Assembly: GCA_902778145.1 (NCBI GenBank)
Contig: CACYWW010000034.1
Coordinates: 1 to 43,353 of the forward strand
Direction: 5' to 3'
Source of the DNA: an uncultured Ruminococcus sp.
GTDB lineage: Bacteria > Bacillota > Clostridia > Oscillospirales > CAG-272
Length of the DNA: 43,353 bases
Part shown: in pieces, positions 25,176-33,009 of the stretch
How the letters are laid out: each line of letters begins with the position of its first letter
Position numbering within the stretch: position 1 is the stretch's first letter
The notes under the pieces: generated by a model
What the model was told of the DNA's origin: nothing
Database searches by the model: none
What the model saw: the letters and a program-made list of their open reading frames with translations, nothing else
Made by a program: the position numbers and the translations under genes

Positions 25176-25966
25176 GCGAGCTTATCATAACGAGGACCGC
25201 GGTAAAATGCGGCAGGCTGAAACGCGGTTTCAGATTTCTTCACATCACGGACGTCCATCTCTGCCTGACTGACGGAACTGAGACTCCGGCGCGAATCGAG
25301 TATAACGCGCCGAGGATAAACCTCTTCAGCCGGGACGGCGTACGCTCGGATGAGTATTTCCCGCGTTTTTTCGAATACGCCCGGGATAACGGCTGTGACG
25401 CCGTGATAATGACGGGCGATATAACCGACACGCCGACGGAACCGAACATTAAGGCGCTTGAGAGGACGGTGAAAAGCTCGCCCGTGCCGGTGATCTACGT
25501 CGTCGGCAACCACGACTGGAGCTTTTTCGACGATTACAGAACGAAGAACGCGGAGGCGCTTTATCTCCACCGTTTCGCGGAGGTGAGCGGCGGGGACACG
25601 GAGCTTTGCGTCCGCCGGCTCGACGGGCTCAACATACTAACGCTTGACAACGGCGACAACGGTTTTACCGAAAGACAGCTCGATACGACAAAGCGGCTGA
25701 TACTCGAGGGCACGCCGCTTCTGATCTGCTTCCACGTCCCGCTTGCGGCGCCCGCGCTCTCGGAGAAAACGTCGAAGGTGTGGGGCAGGGACATTTGCAT
25801 ACAAAACAGCAAAATGGCAAAAATGATCGCCGCGGCGGACAACGTGGCGGCCGTCCTTACGGGGCACGTCCATTTTTTCCACGAGGAATACATAGGCAAT
25901 ACCCTCCAGATCGTGACGGGTCTCGGCGCGGAGGGCATGGGCAGGCTCATAGAGCTTGGAAGATGA
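25172..25966 (+). CDS. Metallophosphoesterase (calcineurin-like)
   Basis: A 264-residue cytoplasmic calcineurin-like phosphoesterase. The metal and phosphate motifs are in order: RFLHITDVHLC near residue 24, IMTGDITDTP near 78, VVGNHDWSF near 109, LICFHVP near 186 and LTGHVHFF near 229. Substrate unknown. The ATG at 25172 overlaps the PTS gene stop (ATGA), which fixes the start over a longer in-frame reading. It is followed after 1 base by holA. Confidence 0.88.
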   Translation: MSELIITRTAVKCGRLKRGFRFLHITDVHLCLTDGTETPARIEYNAPRINLFSRDGVRSDEYFPRFFEYARDNGCDAVIMTGDITDTPTEPNIKALERTVKSSPVPVIYVVGNHDWSFFDDYRTKNAEALYLHRFAEVSGGDTELCVRRLDGLNILTLDNGDNGFTERQLDTTKRLILEGTPLLICFHVPLAAPALSEKTSKVWGRDICIQNSKMAKMIAAADNVAAVLTGHVHFFHEEYIGNTLQIVTGLGAEGMGRLIELGR

Positions 25967-25967
25967 T

Positions 25968-26987
25968 ATGGAAAAGCAGGATATCGTAAAACAGACAAAA
26001 GAACTGATATCGTCCCCGCCCGGCGGGCTGTATTTCCTGTACGGCGGAGAGGAATTCCTGAAACGGCGCTTTCTGTCCGATCTGAAGGCGGCGGTCATCC
26101 CCGCCGATACGGCGGATCTGAATTACACGTCCGTTACGGGTCCGGATCAGGCGGACCGCGTGCTTGAGACGGCGTACATGCTGCCGCAGTTTTCCGACGC
26201 CCGGATGATCGTATGGTACGGCTCCGGCTACCCGATGTGCCAGCAGAGATTCAAAAAGAAGACCGACGAGGTGATAGAAACGGCGTGTAAATTTCCGCAT
26301 CTCCACCTTGTGATATATACGACGCCGGACGAATTCGAGGGCGGCTCGCGCGAGGAGCGGGCGGCGCTTTCAAAAATACCCGGAACGGTACTGTTTTTTG
26401 ACCGGCTGACAAAGGCTCGCGTGCTCAGATGGGTGATCCGCCACGTTGAAGCCGAGGGCAGGACGCTGTCTGAGGCGGACGCGGGCTATCTGATCGACCG
26501 CGCGGGCACCGATATGACCGAGCTTTACACTTCCGTCGCGAAGCTCTGCGCGTACGCCGCGGAGAAGAACAGCGCGGCGGTGACGCGCCATGATATAGAC
26601 GAGCTCGTCCCCGAGCGGACGGAATTCTCCGCCTTCTTCATATCGGACAATATAAGGCGGCGCGACCCGTCGGCTCTGCTTTCATACGTTTCGGACGCGA
26701 GAAGCCGGGCGGAAAAGCCGCAGCTCATCTTAGCGACGATAATTTCCGAGGCGGAGAAGCTCTGCCGGATCAAGCTCGCGCAGAAGAACGGGCTTACGTA
26801 TCCCGCCGCCGCGAAACAGCTCGGACTGAACGAATACGTGGTAAAGCTCGCGTATCAGTCCGTCTCGGATGTTACGGAAAAACGCGTTTTCAGATTTCTC
26901 GACGCCTGTTATGAGGCGGACAAAAAGCTGAAGACAACGTCGTCGGACGCCTGGGGAACGCTTACCCAGCTCGTATGCAGCATATGA
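25968..26987 (+). CDS. holA: DNA polymerase III subunit delta
   Basis: Clamp-loader delta subunit that opens the beta clamp. The N-terminal region has GGLYFLYGGEEFLKRRFLSDLK, the usual start (family pattern .YLLYG.E.fL...), and the C-terminal collar domain has RSRAEKPQLILATIISEAEKLCRIKLAQ and AAKQLGLNEYVVKLAYQSV, typical of clostridial HolA. At 339 residues it is full length. The ATG at 25968, one base after the phosphoesterase stop, is preferred over an in-frame ATG 12 bases earlier that would overlap. It overlaps the RNase M5 gene by ATGA. Confidence 0.9.
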   Translation: MEKQDIVKQTKELISSPPGGLYFLYGGEEFLKRRFLSDLKAAVIPADTADLNYTSVTGPDQADRVLETAYMLPQFSDARMIVWYGSGYPMCQQRFKKKTDEVIETACKFPHLHLVIYTTPDEFEGGSREERAALSKIPGTVLFFDRLTKARVLRWVIRHVEAEGRTLSEADAGYLIDRAGTDMTELYTSVAKLCAYAAEKNSAAVTRHDIDELVPERTEFSAFFISDNIRRRDPSALLSYVSDARSRAEKPQLILATIISEAEKLCRIKLAQKNGLTYPAAAKQLGLNEYVVKLAYQSVSDVTEKRVFRFLDACYEADKKLKTTSSDAWGTLTQLVCSI

Positions 26988-27568
26988 AGCTCAGAATATC
27001 TCTGCCTGTTATTGTAGAGGGCAAATACGATAAGATAAAGCTGTCGTCTTTGCTTGACGCGCAGATCGTGACGACGGACGGCTTCCGCGTGTTCAATGAC
27101 CGTGAAAAACGCGCGTACCTGAAAAGGCTGTGCGAAAACGGCGTTATTATCGCGACGGACAGCGACAAAGCGGGCGAGCTCATACGCGGGCATCTCAAGG
27201 GGATCCTGCCCGGCGTCAGGATAATAAACGTGTATATCCCGCAGGTCGCGGGCAAGGAAAAACGCAAAAGCGCCCCGTCCGCGGAGGGATTCCTCGGCGT
27301 GGAGGGGACGGATACGGAAACTCTTCTTAAGCTTTTCTCGCCGTATGAGGGAGGGACCGTGCGGGGCGCCGGGATCGACCGTGCCCGGCTTTACGAGCTC
27401 GGACTTTGCGGACGTGAAAACAGCGCGGAAAAACGCGCCGCGCTCTGCCGCCTCGCGGGACTCCCGCCGACGCTTTCGTCAAAGGCGCTCTGCGCGGCGC
27501 TCGGATCGCTATATACCCCGGAGGAGCTTGAGGCTCTTCTCACTCAGCTTGGAACGGACAAGGAATGA
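26984..27568 (+). CDS. rnmV: Ribonuclease M5 (Toprim domain plus DUF4093-type C-terminus)
   Basis: A Toprim-fold nuclease expected to mature 5S rRNA. The Toprim glutamate is in PVIVEGKYDKIKL near residue 14, and the Asp-x-Asp motif is ATDSDKAGELIRGHL near 59. The C-terminal part (GTDTETLLKLF, then LYELGLCGRENSAEKRAALCRLAGLP and SSKALCAALGSLYTPEELEALL) matches the short domain that follows Toprim in RNase M5. Length 194 is normal. The start at 26984 is fixed by the ATGA overlap with holA. It overlaps gtrA in the same manner, so the five genes are translationally coupled. The 5S rRNA substrate genes are not in the window. Confidence 0.82.
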   Translation: MKLRISLPVIVEGKYDKIKLSSLLDAQIVTTDGFRVFNDREKRAYLKRLCENGVIIATDSDKAGELIRGHLKGILPGVRIINVYIPQVAGKEKRKSAPSAEGFLGVEGTDTETLLKLFSPYEGGTVRGAGIDRARLYELGLCGRENSAEKRAALCRLAGLPPTLSSKALCAALGSLYTPEELEALLTQLGTDKE

Positions 27569-28116
27569 AAGAACTTTTGAACGACACGATCTTCGGTGTG
27601 AAGATCGGCACATGGCTCATTATCGGCGCGGCGTGCCTGCTTGTGTGCGGCGTGCTTTATCTCGTTTTCCGCAAAAAATGCAGTGCCTTCATAAAGGCGC
27701 ATAAAGAAGCGGTGCTCTATATCGTATTCGGCGCTCTGACGACGCTCGTGAATTACATAGTGTTCTATCCGCTCGTCAATCTGCCGGGAATGGCGGACAA
27801 GATCGGATGGTGGACGCTCGTCGTGAACGTCATCTCATGGGTCGCCGCCGTTGCGTTCGCGTACGTGACGAACAAATTCTTTGTGTTCGGATCGCGCGAT
27901 AAAAGCAAAAACACCGTTTTCCGCGAGATCGTGCTTTTCGTCGGCGCGAGGGTCGCCTCGCTTCTGATCGAATCGGCTATACTCGCCGTGTTCGTCACCG
28001 CGCTCGGGTGGAACAAGAACGCGGTCAAGCTCGCGGCGTCCGTCGTCACCGTCATTCTGAACTATTTCTTCAGTAAGCTCCTGATCTTCCGGAAAAAAGA
28101 GCCTAAAGAAGAATAA
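27565..28116 (+). CDS. GtrA family membrane protein
   Basis: A 183-residue membrane protein with the four-helix GtrA domain: VLYIVFGALTTLVNYIVFYP, VVNVISWVAAVAFAYVTNKFFVF, FVGARVASLLIESAILAVF and KLAASVVTVILNYFFSKLLIF. The domain is thought to flip lipid-linked sugars (polyprenyl-phosphate glucose) for surface glycan decoration. An additional N-terminal helix (about 16-40) precedes the domain, more than in the shortest family members. ATGA overlap with rnmV. Its 3' end overlaps the end of a minus-strand small gene by 14 bases with no visible terminator between, so the two transcripts converge. Confidence 0.9.
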   Translation: MKELLNDTIFGVKIGTWLIIGAACLLVCGVLYLVFRKKCSAFIKAHKEAVLYIVFGALTTLVNYIVFYPLVNLPGMADKIGWWTLVVNVISWVAAVAFAYVTNKFFVFGSRDKSKNTVFREIVLFVGARVASLLIESAILAVFVTALGWNKNAVKLAASVVTVILNYFFSKLLIFRKKEPKEE

Positions 28117-28363
28117 ACAGAAGCGCGAGGAGCGTGAGCATGTTCCCGTCTTTTTCGCCCGACATCACGATCATTATGACTGCCGCGATCAACAGCTCGT
28201 CTGACCTCGCGCCGGGCGGCTGACGCTCCGGTAAAGGCACGGGATCCGGCTCGGGCGGACGCGCCGCGTCATCCGCCGGCTCTTCCTTCGGCGGCTTCAT
28301 CGCCGTTCCGCCGTAATCCTTCGGCGGCTGTCTGTATTGCTGTGCGTACATTCTTCTCACCAT
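28103..28363 (-). CDS. Small protein with Pro-rich middle and C-terminal hydrophobic helix
   Basis: An 86-residue unknown protein, the last of three coupled small genes. The N-terminus is basic and polar (Tyr/Gln/Lys), the middle is rich in Pro/Glu/Asp/Arg, and the C-terminus has two short hydrophobic stretches (LLIAAVIMIVM and MLTLLALLFILL), suggesting membrane association. Its start overlaps the preceding small gene by 7 bases, supporting real translation. Function unknown. Tail-to-tail overlap with gtrA. Confidence 0.6.
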   Translation of the reverse strand: MVRRMYAQQYRQPPKDYGGTAMKPPKEEPADDAARPPEPDPVPLPERQPPGARSDELLIAAVIMIVMSGEKDGNMLTLLALLFILL

Positions 28364-28620
28364 ATATCCCGCATACCGGACATGAGCTCGGCAAGCGTCA
28401 GAAGACGTATTGCCCTGTCCGCCCTCGCGCGCCTCTCGGGCGAAAGGAACGGTCTGAGCGCCCGGATCAGCTCCGCAGAGTCGGAGCGTTTTTCGGGTAA
28501 TTTCAATTTCGGAGCCTCATCGCGCCGCTCTCCGCCGAGCATCGATGATACGGCGCTTACCGCGGCGGAAAGCTTCTCCGGATCGGAGAAAAGCTCCGAT
28601 AAAACGTCAGCGCTTTCCAT
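28357..28620 (-). CDS. Small helical protein of unknown function
   Basis: An 87-residue acidic-to-basic helical protein, the middle of the three coupled genes, overlapping its upstream partner by 14 bases and its downstream partner by 7. Visible pieces are LSAAVSAVSSMLGGE near residue 17 and a C-terminal ERRARADRAIRLLTLAELMSGMRDIW. No catalytic motif is seen. The coupling argues that it is expressed and that the three products act together. Confidence 0.6.
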   Translation of the reverse strand: MESADVLSELFSDPEKLSAAVSAVSSMLGGERRDEAPKLKLPEKRSDSAELIRALRPFLSPERRARADRAIRLLTLAELMSGMRDIW

Positions 28621-28858
28621 CGCCCGGACCTGGTATGATATTCTTTATCCTGTCCTCGCCCAGAGCCGTCACGAGAGCTTTTATCTGTGCGTCGGACAGT
28701 GACCCGAGCTTTTTTCTGACCGTATCCATATTGGGAAGACGTTTTGCGGCGAGTTTGCCGTCAATACCGGCCGCCTCCGCCGCCGCCCTGAGCCTTTCAC
28801 GCAGCTCGTCGTCGGAAAGCGACGTGAGCGCGCGTATCCGGTCTTTGTTTATTTCCAT
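28607..28858 (-). CDS. Small helical protein of unknown function
   Basis: An 83-residue protein, first of three coupled genes, after a very strong ribosome site (GGGGGG, 6 bases before the ATG). It has two similar helical halves: ALTSLSDDELRERLRAAAEA and KLGSLSDAQIKALVTALGE, both of the form L.SLSD..(L/I)...(L/V)..A, which look like an internal duplication. No known domain recognised. A CATAGAATA sequence upstream on the minus strand (28893-28885) resembles a sporulation sigma-K/E -10 (CATAnnnTA), but the match is weak and no clear -35 is seen. Confidence 0.6.
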   Translation of the reverse strand: MEINKDRIRALTSLSDDELRERLRAAAEAAGIDGKLAAKRLPNMDTVRKKLGSLSDAQIKALVTALGEDRIKNIIPGPGDGKR

Positions 28859-28930
28859 GATATCCCCCCCTTTTCACTACTATTCTATGCATGAACCGGC
28901 GGATTGATACCAACTCAAAAGGAGACACCG

Positions 28931-29419
28931 ATGGATAAACTGATAGTTGTTTTTTCAGATTCACACCGCAGCTCGTTCAATATGAGCGAGGTCATGAAGC
29001 GTTATCCCGGCGCGGAATGCGTCATACACCTGGGCGACGGCGAGGACGATACGTCATATCTTTCGCTCGGACCCGAAACGGGACTTCTGACCGTCCGCGG
29101 CAACTGCGATATCATGTCGGACGCGCCGGAGATATACCGCGTCAACCTGTGCGGGATCGATATGATAATGTGCCACGGTCACGCTTTCGGCGTCAAGTAT
29201 GACGTGTCCCGGTATGAGGCTTACGCCGCGTCACAAAATTGCGATATAGCGCTCTTCGGACACACGCATACGCCGTATAAAAACGTTGTCAGAAACGGCG
29301 AAAAAACCGTCACGGTCTTCAATCCCGGCAGCATTTCGCGCCCGACGACCGGAAAGCCTACATACGGCCTTATCAAAATCGGCGACGGTGGATTCGAAAT
29401 AACTTGTTTGACTGTTTGA
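28931..29419 (+). CDS. YfcE/MJ0936-family phosphodiesterase
   Basis: A 162-residue compact metallophosphoesterase. Motifs are in order: VVFSDSHRS near residue 8, VIHLGDGEDD near 36, TVRGNCD near 60, IMCHGHAFG near 85 and ALFGHTHTP near 115, followed by FNPGSISRP, a typical feature of the MJ0936/YfcE group. These act on phosphodiesters in vitro; the cellular substrate is unclear. The start at 28931 follows AAAAGGAGA. It is divergent from the three small minus-strand genes, about 70 bases apart. Confidence 0.88.
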   Translation: MDKLIVVFSDSHRSSFNMSEVMKRYPGAECVIHLGDGEDDTSYLSLGPETGLLTVRGNCDIMSDAPEIYRVNLCGIDMIMCHGHAFGVKYDVSRYEAYAASQNCDIALFGHTHTPYKNVVRNGEKTVTVFNPGSISRPTTGKPTYGLIKIGDGGFEITCLTV

Positions 29420-29474
29420 AATGAGTTTAATTGTGAGTAATTGGTGAAAATTTAATTAAATTTTTCCATAGTTA

Positions 29475-29512
29475 TTGACTTTTTTAATCTTTTGATGTAC
29501 AATGTGATCAAA
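29475..29512 (+). promoter_or_regulatory. Promoter and inverted-repeat operator of the MarR gene
   Basis: TTGACT (29475-29480) and TACAAT (29498-29503) at 17 bases. TTTGAT (29491-29496) and ATCAAA (29507-29512) form an inverted repeat with 10 bases between, covering the -10. MarR proteins usually bind such repeats over their own promoter, so autorepression is likely. The inner TGTGATCAAA recurs in inverted orientation in the ppdK promoter. Confidence 0.65.
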
Positions 29513-29532
29513 CAATGATGGGGGTAAAAATC

Positions 29533-29958
29533 ATGAAAAGAAACAACGGAGCATACGCAGCCGAGCTGACCAATGAAATAGCTCGCATGTACAAACTCAG
29601 AGTACGCATCGAGGCTGAAAACCTCGGCGTCAAGAATGCTTACAGAGCGCTTCTTTCCACGCTGTACGTCAAGGACGGCGGCACGCAGCTTTCTCTCGCG
29701 GAAAAGACCGGGATGAAGGCTCCCACGATAAGCATCACCCTCCGCAAGATGGAGAAGGAAGGGCTTGTCAGAAGAGTCGTCGATGAAAACGACCTCAGAA
29801 AGACCCACGTTTATCTTTCCGACAAGGGCAGAGAGACCACCGAAAGACTCAATGAAGGCATCAACGGCATCAACAATATCTTCGTCGAAGGTATGAGCGA
29901 TGAAGAGGCTGATTTCTTCATCAGATCGCTTGAAAGAATAAAGGCTTCCATGAGATAA
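29533..29958 (+). CDS. MarR family transcriptional regulator
   Basis: A 141-residue DNA-binding regulator with a winged helix-turn-helix: LSLAEKTGMKAPTISITLRKMEKEGLVRRVVDENDLRKTHVYLSDKG covers the recognition helix and wing (about residues 55-100). Flanking helices (AELTNEIARMYKLRVRIEA and NNIFVEGMSDEEADFFIRSLERI) form the dimer interface. The start at 29533 is chosen because GGGGGT lies 6-8 bases upstream; an ATG 18 bases earlier lacks a ribosome site. It has its own promoter and a strong terminator, and stands just upstream of ppdK. The effector is unknown. Confidence 0.9.
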   Translation: MKRNNGAYAAELTNEIARMYKLRVRIEAENLGVKNAYRALLSTLYVKDGGTQLSLAEKTGMKAPTISITLRKMEKEGLVRRVVDENDLRKTHVYLSDKGRETTERLNEGINGINNIFVEGMSDEEADFFIRSLERIKASMR

Positions 29959-29968
29959 AAGCCACAAA

Positions 29969-30004
29969 GCAAAAATCGCCCGCGGAACCGCGGGCGATTT
30001 TTGC
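29969..30004 (+). terminator. Terminator after the MarR gene
   Basis: A long perfect stem (AAAAATCGCCCGCGG with CCGCGGGCGATTTTT, loop AA) ending in a T-run, 10 bases past the stop. It separates the MarR transcript from ppdK. Confidence 0.92.
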
Positions 30005-30107
30005 GTGTGACAAAGAAAATCGTTCCGCGGCGGAGTTTTTCTGTTGAGTGTAATTAAAGAATATGTAAATTTTCATGGCAATATATTATAAAACTCGCTT
30101 TTATGTA

Positions 30108-30136
30108 TTGATTTGATCACAAAAAAATGGTATCAT
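30108..30136 (+). promoter_or_regulatory. Promoter of ppdK with a MarR-like site
   Basis: TTGATT (30108-30113) and TATCAT (30131-30136) at 17 bases. TTTGATCACA (30112-30121) sits between them and is the reverse complement of TGTGATCAAA in the MarR promoter. Upstream (30005-30100) is AT-rich sequence with nothing else recognisable. Confidence 0.6.
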
Positions 30137-30189
30137 TACACCGTATGCACAAAGAGTGTGTAAATACAAAAGAAGAAAGGATTCAAAAA

Positions 30190-32823
30190 ATGGCACACAA
30201 GTACATTTACCTTTTCACCGAAGGCAACGCCAATATGCGTGAGCTCCTCGGCGGAAAAGGCGCCAACCTTGCTGAAATGACGAATATCGGTCTTCCGGTT
30301 CCGCAGGGCTTCACCATCTCGACGGAGGCCTGCACGCAGTATTATGAGGACGGCAGACAGATAAACCCCGAGATCCAGGCTCAGATCATGGAATATATCG
30401 AGAAGATGGAAAATATCACCGGCAAAAAGTTCGGCGATAAGGAAAACCCCCTGCTCGTTTCCGTCCGTTCCGGCGCGAGAGCTTCCATGCCCGGTATGAT
30501 GGACACCATTCTCAACCTCGGTCTTAACGAAGAAGTCGTTAAAGTCCTTGCCGAAAAATCCGGCAACGCAAGATGGGCGTACGACTGCTACAGAAGATTC
30601 ATCCAGATGTATTCCGACGTCGTTATGGAAGTCGGCAAGAAATACTTCGAACAGCTCATCGATAAGATGAAGGAAGAAAAGGGCGTAAAGAACGATATCG
30701 ATCTCGACGCCGACGACCTGAAGAAGCTCGCGGAGCAGTTCAAGGCCGAGTACAAGTCCAAGATCGGCGTCGATTTCCCGACCGATCCGAAGGAACAGCT
30801 GATGGGCGCCATCAAAGCCGTTTTCCGTTCCTGGGACAACCCGAGAGCCAACGTCTACAGACGTGACAACGATATACCGTATTCATGGGGCACTGCCGTC
30901 AACGTACAGATGATGGCGTTCGGCAACATGGGTGACGACTGCGGCACCGGCGTCGCGTTCACGCGTGACCCCGCTACCGGCGCAAAGGGTCTGTTCGGCG
31001 AATTCCTTACCAACGCACAGGGTGAGGACGTTGTTGCCGGCGTACGTACGCCCATGCACATCACCGAAATGAAAGAGAAATTCCCGGAAGCCTTCAAGCA
31101 GTTCGTAGACGTCTGCAAGACGCTTGAGGATCACTACAAGGATATGCAGGACATGGAGTTCACCGTAGAGCACGGCAAGCTCTTCATGCTCCAGACCAGA
31201 AACGGCAAGCGTACCGCTCAGGCGGCTCTGAAGATCGCGTGCGACCTCGTTGACGAGGGCATGAGAACTCCGGAGGAAGCCGTTCTCATGATAGATCCGA
31301 GAAACCTTGACACACTGCTCCATCCGCAGTTCGACGCGAAGGCTCTCAAAGCCGCAACGCCTCTCGGAAAGGGTCTCGGCGCTTCTCCCGGCGCAGCCTG
31401 CGGTCAGATCGTATTCTCCGCGGAGGATGCGGAAGCCTGGAAGAAGAAGGGCAAGAAGGTCGTTCTCGTCCGTCTTGAAACCTCTCCCGAGGATATCACC
31501 GGTATGAAGGCTTCTCAGGGCATACTCACCGTTCGCGGCGGTATGACCTCTCACGCGGCCGTCGTCGCCCGCGGCATGGGCACCTGCTGCGTATCCGGAT
31601 GCGGCGCGATCGTCATGGATGAAGAGAACAAGCAGTTCACTCTCGCCGGAAGGACCTTCCACGAGGGCGACGTCATCTCCATAGACGGCTCCACCGGCAA
31701 CATCTACGGCGAAGCCATCCCGACCGTCGACGCAAAGGTCGAAGGCGAGTTCGGCAGGATCATGGGCTGGGCTGACCAGTTCAGAAAGCTCCAGGTCAGA
31801 ACGAACGCCGATACTCCGCGCGACGCGAAGAAGGCACGTGAGCTCGGCGCCGAGGGTATAGGCCTCTGCCGTACCGAGCATATGTTCTTCGAACCCGACA
31901 GAATAGCCGCTTTCCGTGAAATGATCTGCTCCGACACAAAGGAAGAGAGAGAAGTAGCTCTCGCCAAGATCATGCCGATGCAGCAGGCTGACTTTGAGGC
32001 GCTTTATGAAGCTCTCGAAGGCTGCCCCGTAACGATCAGATTCCTCGATCCGCCTCTGCACGAATTCGTTCCGACAGAAGAGAACGAGATCGAAGCTCTC
32101 GCAAAGGCTCAGAACAAGTCCGTTGAGACTATAAAGGGCATAATCCAGGGCCTGCACGAAGCCAACCCGATGATGGGTCACAGAGGCTGCCGTCTGACCG
32201 TAACTTATCCCGAGATCGCCGTTATGCAGACAAAGGCTGTCATCAGAGCGGCTATCAACGTTCAGAAGAAGCATCCCGACTGGAAGGTCTGCCCCGAGAT
32301 CATGATCCCGCTGGTAGGCGAAGCCAAAGAGCTCAAATACGTCAAGAACGTGGTCGTTGAGACCGCCGACGCCGAGATCAAGGCGGCGGGCGTCGAGCTC
32401 AAGTACGAAGTCGGTACGATGATAGAGATACCGCGCGCGGCTCTCACCGCCGACGATATCGCAAAAGAGGCTGAGTTCTTCTGCTTCGGCACGAACGACC
32501 TCACTCAGATGACGTTCGGCTTCAGCCGTGACGACGCCGGCAAGTTCTTACCCGCGTACTACGATACCAAGATCTACGAGAACGACCCGTTCGCAAAGCT
32601 CGACCAGGTCGGCGTAGGCAAGCTCATGAAGATGGCGGTCCAGCTCGGCAAATCCGTACGTCCCGAAATGCACATCGGTATCTGCGGCGAGCACGGCGGC
32701 GATCCCACGTCCGTTGAATTCTGCCATAAGATCGGCCTCACCTACGTATCCTGCTCACCGTTCAGAGTACCGATAGCCCGCCTCGCGGCAGCTCAGGCTG
32801 CTATTAAGGAACAGGGGAAATAA
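30190..32823 (+). CDS. ppdK: Pyruvate, phosphate dikinase
   Basis: Interconverts ATP, phosphate and pyruvate with AMP, pyrophosphate and phosphoenolpyruvate; in anaerobic Firmicutes it can serve glycolysis or gluconeogenesis. The N-terminal nucleotide-binding part has FTEGNANMRELLGGKGANLAEM; the central swivelling domain has the phosphorylated His455 in GGMTSHAAVVARG; the C-terminal PEP/pyruvate barrel has GLCRTEHMFFEPDRI, EIMIPLVG, FGTNDLTQM and Cys832 in GICGEHGG. These numbers agree with the Clostridium symbiosum enzyme. Length 877 is normal. The start at 30190 follows AAAGGA; the longer in-frame reading would begin inside the promoter. Codon use is highly biased, as for an abundant protein. 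It is the last chromosomal gene before the mobile region. Confidence 0.96.
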   Translation: MAHKYIYLFTEGNANMRELLGGKGANLAEMTNIGLPVPQGFTISTEACTQYYEDGRQINPEIQAQIMEYIEKMENITGKKFGDKENPLLVSVRSGARASMPGMMDTILNLGLNEEVVKVLAEKSGNARWAYDCYRRFIQMYSDVVMEVGKKYFEQLIDKMKEEKGVKNDIDLDADDLKKLAEQFKAEYKSKIGVDFPTDPKEQLMGAIKAVFRSWDNPRANVYRRDNDIPYSWGTAVNVQMMAFGNMGDDCGTGVAFTRDPATGAKGLFGEFLTNAQGEDVVAGVRTPMHITEMKEKFPEAFKQFVDVCKTLEDHYKDMQDMEFTVEHGKLFMLQTRNGKRTAQAALKIACDLVDEGMRTPEEAVLMIDPRNLDTLLHPQFDAKALKAATPLGKGLGASPGAACGQIVFSAEDAEAWKKKGKKVVLVRLETSPEDITGMKASQGILTVRGGMTSHAAVVARGMGTCCVSGCGAIVMDEENKQFTLAGRTFHEGDVISIDGSTGNIYGEAIPTVDAKVEGEFGRIMGWADQFRKLQVRTNADTPRDAKKARELGAEGIGLCRTEHMFFEPDRIAAFREMICSDTKEEREVALAKIMPMQQADFEALYEALEGCPVTIRFLDPPLHEFVPTEENEIEALAKAQNKSVETIKGIIQGLHEANPMMGHRGCRLTVTYPEIAVMQTKAVIRAAINVQKKHPDWKVCPEIMIPLVGEAKELKYVKNVVVETADAEIKAAGVELKYEVGTMIEIPRAALTADDIAKEAEFFCFGTNDLTQMTFGFSRDDAGKFLPAYYDTKIYENDPFAKLDQVGVGKLMKMAVQLGKSVRPEMHIGICGEHGGDPTSVEFCHKIGLTYVSCSPFRVPIARLAAAQAAIKEQGK

Positions 32824-32824
32824 G

Positions 32825-32959
32825 ACCTCCAAACCCTTAAAAATCGCCGAACTGACCGTCGATGAAGCGTACGCCCGCGAGTTTATAAAAACAGCCCCGA
32901 GCGTCCACCACTTCAAGACAAGTCAGTGGAAAGATATCCGAATCGATATCTTGATCTAA
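32825..32959 (+). pseudogene. Start-less coding remnant
   Basis: One base after the ppdK stop an open frame without a start codon runs 44 codons to TAA at 32957. The peptide (TSKPLKIAELTVDEAYAREF at the start, then HHFKTSQWKDIRID near the end) has a normal protein-like composition, and looks like the last part of a protein whose beginning is lost. I do not recognise the parent. It lies precisely where chromosomal sequence gives way to mobile sequence, so it may mark an insertion or deletion junction. Confidence 0.4.
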
Positions 32960-32973
32960 GCAATATTACGAGA

Positions 32974-33009
32974 AAATCCCTCTACCGGTGATCCGGCAGA
33001 GGGATTTTT
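32974..33009. terminator. Strong terminator hairpin
   Basis: AAATCCCTCT and CCGG pair with CCGG and AGAGGGATTT around TGAT, ending in TTTTT. It could end the ppdK transcript. Its T-run is the outer end of the left inverted repeat arm of the next feature. Confidence 0.85.

Noticed and set aside
29448..29465. AT palindrome after the YfcE-like gene as a terminator
   Set aside because: The stem is made only of A-T pairs and overlaps the next promoter; too weak to call.
30883..32274. A 463-codon minus-strand open frame
   Set aside because: Shadow of ppdK caused by its strong codon bias; no start signals and no recognisable domain.
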